Below are positions 1 through 5,399 of a stretch of DNA of 9,838 bases, in pieces. Both the position numbers and the translations under genes were made by a program. Every line of letters begins with the position of its first letter. Within the stretch, counting starts at the first letter, position 1. This DNA comes from Frankia sp. (lineage in GTDB: Bacteria; Actinomycetota; Actinomycetes; Frankiales; Frankiaceae): the NCBI GenBank assembly GCA_019689615.1, contig JADGHD010000142.1, positions 1-9,838 on the forward strand, in the 5' to 3' direction. The notes beneath the pieces were generated by a model that was not told where the DNA came from, ran no database searches, and worked only from the letters and a program-made list of their open reading frames with translations.

Positions 1-91
1 GGGCGGGCGGGGTTGGGAGTGCCGGCCGCGGGCGCCCGCGCCCCGGGGGGGGGGGCCCCGTCGCGCTGTGCCAGAAAGGCCCGATGGACGG
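1..91. other. Left-edge non-coding stretch with palindrome and G run
   Basis: This sequence lies downstream of the repressor gene, which is transcribed leftward. It contains a perfect 14-bp palindrome, CGCGGGCGCCCGCG, at 27-40, followed by CCCC, a run of 11 G (45-55) and CCCC again. On the repressor transcript this could fold into a GC-only terminator-like structure, but there is no U tract. I see no gene here. Long G runs are also common spots for sequencing error, so the exact run length is uncertain. Confidence 0.4.
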
Positions 92-790
92 CTACGGCCG
101 CTGCTGCCCGCGTTCGCTGAGCGCCTGCTGGCCCGCCATCACGATCGCGACGGTGTCGGCGAGCGACTCGCGTACCCCGTCGATGGTCAGCCGGCCGCCG
201 AGCCAGTAGCGCAGGTCGCTGAGGAAGACCTTGCCGATGACGTTGGTCAGCAGCTTGTCGCGCTCGTCGGGGACGTGGTCCGGCCCGAACGCGGCGATGC
301 CGATCAGGCTGATCATGGCCTCGTCGACGTTGTCGATGTCGGTGCCGACGGTGGCCGCGGCCAGCGTCATTGCCTGCACCAGGGCCTCGGTGACCAGCCG
401 GTCCCGGCTGAGCTCGTCGACCAGCCGGTTCATCATCGCCAGCACGCGCCGCGCCGGGTCCTCGATGTCGCTGAGGTCGGCCAGCACCACCTCGCGCATC
501 CCGGCGAGGCGGGCGGCCAGCGCCGAGGCCAGCAGGTGCACCTTGGACGGGAAGTAGCGGTAGAGCGTGCCCAGCGCGACGCCGGCCAGCTCGGCCACCT
601 CGCGCATCTGGACCTCGTCGTAGCCGCCCCGGCTGGCCAGGGTCAGCGCGGCGTTCAGCATCCGCTGCCGGCGGGCCTGCTGGGACGGGGTGGCGGTGGT
701 GGCCGCCCGGCCACCGGCGCTCTCGGCCGCGGCGGGCTGCTCCGCCGTCCTGCCGGTCGCGGCGGCGGTCTCGGTCGCGGCCTCGCTCAC
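92..790 (-). CDS. kstR: KstR-like TetR-family transcriptional repressor
   Basis: This is a DNA-binding repressor, 232 aa from a GTG at 790. The start is chosen because GGGAGGAG lies six bases upstream (797-804). The longer reading from GTG 853 has no ribosome site and adds only 21 poor residues. After an Ala/Thr-rich tail of about 38 residues comes the TetR N-terminal domain: RRQRML at about 40-45, then a helix-turn-helix at about 60-83 containing VAELAGVALGTLYRYFPSK. The block from ASRGGYDEVQMR to GTLYRYFPSKVHLL closely matches mycobacterial KstR as I remember it. KstR represses cholesterol and lipid catabolism genes and is released by steroid CoA thioesters. The C-terminal ligand domain (about 90-225) is typical in length but less familiar. 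A KstR-type palindrome sits at 870-883, about 80 bp upstream, suggesting autoregulation. The family (TetR) is near certain. Orthology to KstR, rather than a KstR-like paralog, is moderately supported. Confidence 0.85.
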   Translation of the reverse strand: MSEAATETAAATGRTAEQPAAAESAGGRAATTATPSQQARRQRMLNAALTLASRGGYDEVQMREVAELAGVALGTLYRYFPSKVHLLASALAARLAGMREVVLADLSDIEDPARRVLAMMNRLVDELSRDRLVTEALVQAMTLAAATVGTDIDNVDEAMISLIGIAAFGPDHVPDERDKLLTNVIGKVFLSDLRYWLGGRLTIDGVRESLADTVAIVMAGQQALSERGQQRP

Positions 791-796
791 GCTGGG

Positions 797-804
797 CTCC
801 TCCC
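797..804 (-). promoter_or_regulatory. Ribosome binding site that fixes the repressor start
   Basis: Read on the minus strand this is GGGAGGAG, followed by six bases and a GTG at 790. It is the only good Shine-Dalgarno sequence near the gene's 5' end, so it favours the 232-aa protein over the 253-aa reading. The amidohydrolase gene uses the same GGGAGGAG, six-base and GTG arrangement. Confidence 0.7.
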
Positions 805-869
805 TGCTTACCAGCCGCAGGTCGCGCCGGGCTGGGGTCAGGGCAGTGCCCACAGGCGCGGCGAAAAAT

Positions 870-883
870 TAGATCCTGTTCTA
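870..883 (-). promoter_or_regulatory. KstR-type operator upstream of the repressor gene
   Basis: The sequence TAGATCCTGTTCTA is a 14-bp inverted repeat with one mismatch (T874). It fits the KstR consensus TNNAACNNGTTNNA at seven of eight defined positions. The right half continues as CCTGTTCTAGTCT, identical over 13 bases to the site at 3405-3417. A CTAGTCTAG palindrome (881-889) overlaps it. Its position upstream of the repressor start suggests negative autoregulation. A minus-strand TAGACT (888-883) could be a -10 element inside the operator, but I see no convincing -35. Confidence 0.65.
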
Positions 884-1052
884 GTCTAGGGGCGCGCAGG
901 CCGTCTACGGCTGTGCGCCCGTGTGTCGCTGCTCGCGTTTCGTTGGCCGTGCCAACCGAGTACGGTCGGTCATCACCAGCGGCCGGGGACCGCCCGCGGG
1001 CAGGGCGGCGCCGCGGGGTGCCGCCCGGCGCCGGACCGCGCCGGAAACGGCA

Positions 1053-1079
1053 CAGCCCCGGTCGCGGGGACCGGGGCTG
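1053..1079 (-). terminator. 10-bp hairpin, candidate terminator/insulator
   Basis: Arms CAGCCCCGGT (1053-1062) and ACCGGGGCTG (1070-1079) pair perfectly around a 7-base loop. There is no T tract, which is common in GC-rich actinomycete terminators. It lies between the leftward amidohydrolase and the leftward repressor promoter, so it could act as a backup terminator protecting the repressor from read-through. The structure is seen directly and the function is inferred. Confidence 0.45.
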
Positions 1080-1089
1080 GCGTCGCGGT

Positions 1090-1115
1090 GATCGGGCCTG
1101 ACGATCGGGCCTGAC
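1090..1115. repeat. 13-bp tandem duplication
   Basis: GATCGGGCCTGAC occurs twice in direct succession (1090-1102 and 1103-1115). It is followed by looser repeats of GGGGCTGGC and CTGGCGTGAC up to about 1150. This looks like replication slippage in non-coding DNA. No function is evident. Confidence 0.7.
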
Positions 1116-1195
1116 GTTGTCGGGGCTGGCCTGGCGTGACTGGGGCTGGCACTGTCCGGCGCGCCGCGCCGGGTGCTGGCAGCCGCGCTGAGCTG

Positions 1196-1271
1196 GGCCG
1201 TTGCCTGGCTGAAAGGTCGTTGCCCGGCGGGATGGCCCTTGCCCGCCGGGATGGTCGTTGCCCGGCGGAAT
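1196..1271. repeat. Four-copy 19-bp tandem repeat
   Basis: Three clear units run in register: 1215-1233, 1234-1252 and 1253-1271, with consensus GGTCGTTGCCCGGCGGGAT. A decayed fourth unit lies at 1196-1214. Units 1 and 3 differ at one base. Unit 2 differs from unit 1 at four bases (three in its 5' half and one in its core). The array lies in non-coding DNA between the amidohydrolase terminator hairpin and the repressor promoter. It could be a minisatellite or a cluster of protein sites. Confidence 0.7.
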
Positions 1272-1290
1272 GGTGGAGCGTGCCACCGGC

Positions 1291-1326
1291 CCCGGTCTGG
1301 CCCGGGTGCCGCCGGGCCAGACCGGG
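1291..1326 (-). terminator. Strong hairpin, probable amidohydrolase terminator
   Basis: Arms CCCGGTCTGGCCCGG (1291-1305) and CCGGGCCAGACCGGG (1312-1326) are exact 15-bp complements around a 6-base loop. It begins 79 bp past the amidohydrolase stop, in the direction of that gene's transcription. No T tract follows. It is the strongest stem in this gap and is best read as an actinomycete-type intrinsic terminator. Confidence 0.65.
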
Positions 1327-1405
1327 TGCTCGGGTGAGCGCGGCGCGCGGGTGGACGTCGACCAGCGCCGGCCGGTTCAGCCGACGCTGGTCAGCGTCGA
1401 GCGAC

Positions 1406-3163
1406 TCAGCTGGTGGGCACGGTGACGGTGTCCCGGCCGGACCGCAGCAGGGTCCCGGGAGTGGCACCTGTGGGCCGGCCGTCCTCGACGATCCGCACGC
1501 CGTTGACGAAGACCGCGCGCACGCCGACCGACTCGGCGGTCAGCCGGGCCGCGCCCGACGGCAGGTCGTTGACCAGCCGCGCCGGCTGGGAGTCGACGGT
1601 GGCCGGGTCGAGCACCACCAGGTCGGCGGCGTAGCCCGGGGCGACCAGGCCCCGGCCGCGCAGCCCGAACGCGGCCGCCGGCTCGCCGGTCATCATCGCC
1701 ACCGCCCGCTCCAGCCCGACGAGGCGGCGCCCGCGCAGGCAGTCGCCGAGGAACCGGGTCGGGTACGGGGCGCCGGCCATCCGGTCCAGGTGGGCGCCCG
1801 CGTCCGAGCCGCCGAGCAGCACGTCCTCCTCGTCCCAGGTCTGGGCGCGCAGGGCCCAGGATGCCGGGTCGTTGTCCGTCGGCATCGGCCACAGCACGGT
1901 GCGCAGCTCGTCGGCCGCGGCGATCTCGACCAGGGTGGCGAACGCGTCCTGGCCGCGCTCGGCGGCGATGTCGGCGACCACCCGGCCGGACAGCCCCTCG
2001 TTGGCCGCCGAGTAGGTGTCGCCGATGACGTAGCGGCCGAAGTCGGCCAGCCGGCGCAGCACCCCGGCCTCCGGCGAGTTCGCCGACGCCAGCATCCTGG
2101 CGCGGACCTCGGGGTCGCGCAGCCGGTCGATCCGCTCGCCGATCGGCAGGTTGAGCACGTCGCCCCAGCCGGGGATGAGGAACAGCGCGCAGAAGTTGCG
2201 CAGGCTCATGTTCATCGGGACGAGCGTCGGCATGGTCAGCGCGATCACCCGCCCACCGAGCTCGCGGGCCCGGCGCGAGGCCAGCAGCTGGCGCGGCACC
2301 CGCTCCGGCACCGCCGCGTCGATGGTGAGGACGTTCCAGTTCAGCGTCCGGCGGGCGGTCACGGACAGGTTGGCCAGCAGCTCGATCTCGTCGTCGCTGA
2401 ACAGGTCGAGGCAACCGGGCACGATGCCCTCGAGCAGGGTGCCCTCGTGCTCGCCGACCGCCTTGGCCAGCGCCATCAGCTCCGCCGTCGCCGACCAGCG
2501 GGAGGGGACCGGCTGGCCGTCGCCGTCGGAGTGGGTGCCGGACAGCGTGGTCGAGAAGCCGAGCCCGCCGGCCTCAAGCGCCTTGTGCAGCTCGCGGACC
2601 ATCGCCGCGATCGCCTCGTCGTCTGCCTTGTTGCCGACGGCCGCCGAGCCCATCACGTAGCGGCGCAGCGCGCAGTGCCCGACCAGGAAGCCGGCGTTGA
2701 CCGCGGTGCGCCCGTCCAGCCCGTCGAGGTACTCGGCGAACGTCTCCCAGCCCCAGGCGATGCCGTCCTCCAGCGCCGACAACGGCATGCCCTCGACCCT
2801 CGCCATCATCCGGCGCAGGTAGTCGGCCTCGTCGGCGTCGCTGGCGCCGGCCGGGCGCAGCGGGGCCAGGGTGAAGCCGCAGTTGCCGGCGAGGATGGTG
2901 GTCACGCCATGCTGGCTCGACGGGGTCGCGTACGGGTCCCACCAGAGCTGGGCGTCGTAGTGCGTGTGCACGTCGATGAACCCGGGGGTGACCACGTGGC
3001 CCGTGGCGTCGAGGACCTGCCTGGCCTCCCCGGCTGGGGCGTCCGCGCTGCCGGGGGCGCCGACAGCGACGATCTTTCCGTCCTGGACGCCGATGTCGGC
3101 GGCGCGCGCCGGAGCCCCGGTGCCGTCGACGAGCTGCCCGCCTCGCACGATCAGATCGAGCAC
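1406..3163 (-). CDS. D-aminoacylase-like metal-dependent amidohydrolase
   Basis: This 585-aa member of the amidohydrolase superfamily is in the N-acyl-D-amino-acid deacylase branch, which hydrolyses amide bonds in an (alpha/beta)8 barrel. The start is GTG 3163, six bases after GGGAGGAG (3170-3177), and MLDLIVRGGQLVDGTG is the standard family N terminus. Visible sites are VTPGFIDVHTHYD with the metal-binding pair H66/H68, GNCGF with C95 (a Cys zinc ligand in D-aminoacylase, at almost the same spacing), VGHCALRR at 161-168, GLGFSTTLSGTHSDGDG at 200-216 and GGSDAGAH at 451-458 with the likely catalytic Asp454. The C-terminal VVLDP and VFVNGVRIVEDG strands complete the small beta domain. It looks intact and cytoplasmic, with no signal peptide. 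It is divergent from the substrate-binding protein gene across a shared control region. The true substrate is unknown. Such enzymes are often over-annotated as D-aminoacylases and may act on other amides or conjugates. Confidence 0.88.
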   Translation of the reverse strand: MLDLIVRGGQLVDGTGAPARAADIGVQDGKIVAVGAPGSADAPAGEARQVLDATGHVVTPGFIDVHTHYDAQLWWDPYATPSSQHGVTTILAGNCGFTLAPLRPAGASDADEADYLRRMMARVEGMPLSALEDGIAWGWETFAEYLDGLDGRTAVNAGFLVGHCALRRYVMGSAAVGNKADDEAIAAMVRELHKALEAGGLGFSTTLSGTHSDGDGQPVPSRWSATAELMALAKAVGEHEGTLLEGIVPGCLDLFSDDEIELLANLSVTARRTLNWNVLTIDAAVPERVPRQLLASRRARELGGRVIALTMPTLVPMNMSLRNFCALFLIPGWGDVLNLPIGERIDRLRDPEVRARMLASANSPEAGVLRRLADFGRYVIGDTYSAANEGLSGRVVADIAAERGQDAFATLVEIAAADELRTVLWPMPTDNDPASWALRAQTWDEEDVLLGGSDAGAHLDRMAGAPYPTRFLGDCLRGRRLVGLERAVAMMTGEPAAAFGLRGRGLVAPGYAADLVVLDPATVDSQPARLVNDLPSGAARLTAESVGVRAVFVNGVRIVEDGRPTGATPGTLLRSGRDTVTVPTS

Positions 3164-3265
3164 GCCGCTCTCCTCCCAATCTGTGTCCTGTCCGGCCGGC
3201 CGCGCTGCCCGGCCGCGCGCGCCGCCGGCCAGCCCGACGGGCGGCTGACGACGTCCGTAAGCAGG

Positions 3266-3294
3266 ACACTAGCTCGAATCTGATGCTCCGTCAG
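3266..3294 (-). promoter_or_regulatory. Candidate amidohydrolase promoter
   Basis: On the minus strand CTGACG (3294-3289) and TAGTGT (3271-3266) are spaced by exactly 17 bases. They resemble actinobacterial -35 and -10 elements (TTGAC and TANNNT). Transcription would start around 3259, about 95 bases before the GTG. This is a pattern match only. Confidence 0.4.
3280..3294. promoter_or_regulatory. Inverted repeat overlapping the amidohydrolase -35
   Basis: CTGATGCTCCGTCAG has perfect CTGA/TCAG ends around seven bases, and its right half CCGTCAG looks like half of a longer palindrome (CTGACGG/CCGTCAG). It covers the proposed -35 element, a typical repressor position. It does not resemble the KstR box, so a different regulator would be involved. 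Support is limited to symmetry and position. Confidence 0.35.
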
Positions 3295-3399
3295 GTTTCC
3301 CCCCCCCGCGAGCCGGGTCGCCCGGCCGGACCGCCGCCCGCGCCGGACACCAGGAAGGGGAGCTGGACCACTCGTTCCGGCGCTTCTCTTCCGCCAAAG

Positions 3400-3413
3400 G
3401 GGAACCTGTTCTA
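3400..3413 (+). promoter_or_regulatory. KstR-type operator of the lipoprotein/CoA-ligase cluster
   Basis: GGGAACCTGTTCTA fits TNNAACNNGTTNNA at all defined positions except the first (G for T). The half-sites AAC and GTT and the 2-bp centre are exact. The following bases make CCTGTTCTAGTCT (3405-3417) identical to 875-887 upstream of the repressor. TAGTCT (3412-3417) could serve as a -10, which would place the operator across the promoter. The spacing to a weak TTCCGC (3389-3394) is 17 bases. Confidence 0.65.
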
Positions 3414-3617
3414 GTCTGTGCCCGCGGTCACAGTGCGGGGGGTGACGTGCCCCTCGGGTCCGGCCGCCGGCGGCCACCGGCCGTGCTCGTGCCGGCCGCC
3501 ACCCTGCTCGGCTGGCGCCACCACCCGCCCCGCCGCGGTCGGCGGTGCCACCAGCAGGGGAGCCACACCGCACCAGTCGCACAACCCAGCGCCGGACACC
3601 CGGTCCCCAGGACAGCT

Positions 3618-3623
3618 GAGAGG
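3618..3623 (+). promoter_or_regulatory. Ribosome binding site supporting the ATG 3628 start
   Basis: GAGAGG ends four bases before ATG 3628. The spacing is short, but this ATG is directly followed by a lipoprotein signal peptide. It is therefore preferred over the upstream in-frame GTG 3418, which would bury the signal peptide behind 70 low-complexity residues. Confidence 0.6.
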
Positions 3624-3627
3624 TCCG

Positions 3628-5046
3628 ATGGCCCGCACCCCAGGCTCCCGCCTGCGCCTATCCCGTCGCGCCGGCCGCTCCGGCCGGTTATCGGCCGTCG
3701 CCGTCGGCAGCGCCCTGCTGCTCGTCGTCGCCGGCTGCACCCGCTCGTCGGACGAGACCGAGGACGGCGGCGGCCAGGCGGCGCCGCCACCCGCCGCCAC
3801 GACCGCCGCGGCCGCGCCCGGTGACTTCGGCACCCTGCGCGGCATCTGCGGACCAGGCGACGCGTCCACGCCCACCGGCCGCGGCGTAACCGCGGACACG
3901 ATCACCGTCGGCGTCTCCGCCGACCCGGGCAGCGACGTCACCCCAGGGCTCGGCCAGGAGTTCTTCGACGTCGCCGACGCCTTCGTGGCCTGGTGCAACG
4001 AGGCCGGCGGCATCAACGGCCGCGAGATCGTGCTGAACAAGCACGACGCGAAGCTGCTGGAGGCCGGCCAGCGCATGGTCGAGGCCTGCCAGACCGACTT
4101 CATGGTGGTCGGCGGCGGAAACGTGGTGGACGCCCCGGCGGTCCAGCCGCGGGTCGACTGCGGCCTCGGCGCGATCCCGGCCTACGGCGTCTCGCCGGAG
4201 GCGTTGAACGCCCCGCTGCAGGTGCGCGCCGCGCCGAACACCGCGCAGCTCTACCCGGCCGGCGCCTTCCGGCTGATGGCCCAGATGTTCCCGGAGTCGT
4301 CCAGCTCGCTTGGGATCGGCAACAGCTCGCTGGCCACGATCCGCCCACAGGGCCTGCGGCTGCGCCAGGCGCTCACCCAGTACGGCTACACCGTGAGCGC
4401 ATACCAGGAGATGCCGCCGCTGGTCACGAACTACCGGCCGTTCATGGAGGAGCTGAAGAACGCCGGCGTGCGCGGCTACCAGCCGATCGGTATCCAGGAC
4501 CTCACGCCGCTGGTCACCGCCATGAACAACGTCGGACTTGATCTCGACTTCATGCTCGTCGAGAACCAGCTCTACAACGACCTGACCAAGCAGGCGTTCG
4601 CGGCGGCCGAGTTCCCGCCGACCTGGGTCGTGCTCACCCACCTGCCCTGGGAGCTGGCCGACGAGTACCCGGTGATGAAGCAGGCGCGCGACATCGTCAC
4701 GGCCAAGGTGCCGGACGCCGACTTCACCGACTTCACCGCGCTCGGGTTCAGCGCCTGGACGCTGTGGGCGAAGTCGGCGACGGCCTGCGGCGACAACCTG
4801 ACCGTCCAGTGCGTGCTGGACAACGCGGCCAAGGAGCGGTCGTGGACGGCCGGCGGGATCTACCCGGAGGGTCAGGTGCTCACCCCCGGTGAGCAGCACA
4901 TCTCCAACTGCCTGCTGCTGATGAAGGTCACCGAGGAAGGATTCGTCTACGACCGGGAGGCGACGAAGCCGACCGACGACATCTACAACTGCGACCCGCA
5001 GAACGTGGTGACCCTCACCGAGACCTTCGACGAGGTCGCCGGATGA
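3628..5046 (+). CDS. ABC-type substrate-binding lipoprotein, branched-chain amino acid type
   Basis: This 472-aa extracytoplasmic binding protein has the periplasmic-binding-protein type I fold (Peripla_BP_6, LivK-like). An Arg-rich start (SRLRLSRRAGRSGR) leads to a hydrophobic core (AVAVGSALLLVVAGC) with lipobox Cys37, so it should be lipid-anchored outside the membrane. The RR pair could indicate Tat export, but that is uncertain. A Gly/Pro/Ala/Thr linker (38-66) is followed by the binding domain, with TITVGVSADPG at 91-101 and FVAWCNEAGGINGREI at 119-134, a hallmark of the family. Eight cysteines remain after the lipobox (74, 123, 154, 178, 387, 395, 428, 455), an even number that suggests disulfides. 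In actinomycetes such proteins often accompany lipid or aromatic catabolism genes and need not bind amino acids. No permease or ATPase gene is next to it. A KstR-type operator lies about 215 bp upstream and a hairpin 36 bases after the stop. The ligand is unknown. Confidence 0.88.
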   Translation: MARTPGSRLRLSRRAGRSGRLSAVAVGSALLLVVAGCTRSSDETEDGGGQAAPPPAATTAAAAPGDFGTLRGICGPGDASTPTGRGVTADTITVGVSADPGSDVTPGLGQEFFDVADAFVAWCNEAGGINGREIVLNKHDAKLLEAGQRMVEACQTDFMVVGGGNVVDAPAVQPRVDCGLGAIPAYGVSPEALNAPLQVRAAPNTAQLYPAGAFRLMAQMFPESSSSLGIGNSSLATIRPQGLRLRQALTQYGYTVSAYQEMPPLVTNYRPFMEELKNAGVRGYQPIGIQDLTPLVTAMNNVGLDLDFMLVENQLYNDLTKQAFAAAEFPPTWVVLTHLPWELADEYPVMKQARDIVTAKVPDADFTDFTALGFSAWTLWAKSATACGDNLTVQCVLDNAAKERSWTAGGIYPEGQVLTPGEQHISNCLLLMKVTEEGFVYDREATKPTDDIYNCDPQNVVTLTETFDEVAG

Positions 5047-5081
5047 GGCTGGCCTGACCGGCCGGCACGGCCAGGGGACAC

Positions 5082-5115
5082 GGGCCGGGTGGCGCGACGA
5101 CGCGCCGCCCGGCCC
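5082..5115 (+). terminator. 15-bp hairpin after the lipoprotein gene
   Basis: GGGCCGGGTGGCGCG (5082-5096) pairs with CGCGCCGCCCGGCCC (5101-5115) around the loop ACGA, with a single G-U type pair. It starts 36 bases after the lipoprotein stop. It has no T tract. It may terminate the lipoprotein transcript, or act as a partial terminator or 3' stabiliser that keeps the binding protein more abundant than the downstream enzymes. Confidence 0.6.
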
Positions 5116-5272
5116 TGCCCGCGCCTGAGCCGGCCATCTCCCGCCCAGGGCGGCCCACATCTCCGCCCGCAACTCCCACCGCACGATCCGGCACCACCGA
5201 GACCCGGCCCGCTGACTACACGGAAACAAACACCCGGTCCGTGCCACCCGGGCTCTGTCCGACCCACGAACC

Positions 5273-5298
5273 GCTTTGCAAAGCTGAACCACATTCAG
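5273..5298. promoter_or_regulatory. Two adjoining palindromes, possible operator for the ligase operon
   Basis: GCTTTGCAAAGC (5273-5284) is a perfect 12-bp palindrome. It shares its last C with CTGAACCACATTCAG (5284-5298), an inverted repeat with 5-bp arms and a 5-base centre. The pair lies about 100 bp before the FadD19-like start, in AT-richer DNA than its surroundings. It does not match the KstR box. A second promoter with its own regulator is possible, but I cannot assign -35/-10 elements. Confidence 0.35.
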
Positions 5299-5389
5299 GT
5301 CGTGGCTGCCAGCTGCCCCAGGCAAGCCCCGCCAGCCGCCCAGCAGCCGACAACCGCACCACTTCGAAACCGCACCCCAGCCCCCCGAT

Positions 5390-5393
5390 GGAG
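5390..5393 (+). promoter_or_regulatory. Ribosome binding site favouring ATG 5400
   Basis: GGAG at 5390-5393 ends six bases before ATG 5400. The other candidate, ATG 5388, overlaps this site and is preceded only by a C run, so 5400 (MSGETVTDD) is preferred. The difference is four residues. Confidence 0.6.
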
Positions 5394-5399
5394 CGCGAT

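Larger units (their letters stand above)
791..1405. other. Gene-free region between repressor and amidohydrolase
   Basis: This stretch of about 615 bp holds no ORF with a credible start, ribosome site or recognisable protein. It holds the repressor leader and operator, a 10-bp-stem hairpin (1053-1079), a 13-bp tandem duplication (1090-1115), a degenerate array of 19-bp units (1196-1271) and a 15-bp-stem hairpin (1291-1326). An 8-bp inverted repeat (CGACGCTG/CAGCGTCG, 1382-1399) lies just past the amidohydrolase stop. I cannot exclude a small RNA. Confidence 0.6.
3164..3627. other. Divergent control region
   Basis: This 464-bp region separates the leftward amidohydrolase from the rightward lipoprotein gene. 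From left to right it holds the amidohydrolase ribosome site (3170-3177), its candidate promoter and inverted repeat (3266-3294), a run of nine C (3299-3307), a KstR-type box (3400-3413), and then about 210 bp of GC-rich leader before the lipoprotein start. The leader includes an inverted repeat GTCAC-N10-GTGAC (3427-3446) and a 14-bp palindrome GGCCGCCGGCGGCC (3462-3475). I recognise no riboswitch class. An in-frame GTG at 3418 directly abuts the operator but lacks a ribosome site. Confidence 0.6.
5047..5399 (+). other. Hairpin-rich gap before the FadD19-like gene
   Basis: This stretch of about 350 bp has no credible gene. It contains CTGGCC/GGCCAG (5049-5074), the long hairpin at 5082-5115, CACGGA/TCCGTG (5219-5243), and two adjoining palindromes at 5273-5298. 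Bases are richer in A and C than in the neighbouring genes from about 5160 onward, as expected of a leader. An in-frame ATG-less extension of the ligase back to 5241 exists, but its residues are low-complexity and not ligase-like. Confidence 0.55.

Noticed and set aside
791..853. GTG 853 as the start of the repressor
   Set aside because: It has no Shine-Dalgarno sequence. GGGAGGAG six bases before GTG 790 supports the shorter protein.
1196..1271. CRISPR-like array
   Set aside because: The units are contiguous 19-mers without unique spacers and no cas genes are near.
1136..3283. Long plus-strand open frame (715 aa) opposite the amidohydrolase
   Set aside because: It lies antisense to a well-conserved enzyme, has low-complexity Arg/Gly/Ala/His-rich translation, no ribosome site, and matches no family. 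GC bias keeps the frame open.
3365..3378. Third KstR-like site (GGACC-N4-GTTCC)
   Set aside because: The half-sites are imperfect and the centre is four rather than two bases, so it does not fit the box.
3418..3627. GTG 3418 as the start of the lipoprotein gene
   Set aside because: It abuts the operator, has no ribosome site, and would put 70 low-complexity residues in front of a proper lipoprotein signal peptide.
3688..5325. Long minus-strand open frame (545 aa) opposite the lipoprotein gene
   Set aside because: It is an antisense shadow of the lipoprotein, with composition typical of GC-driven frames and no recognisable domain or start signal.
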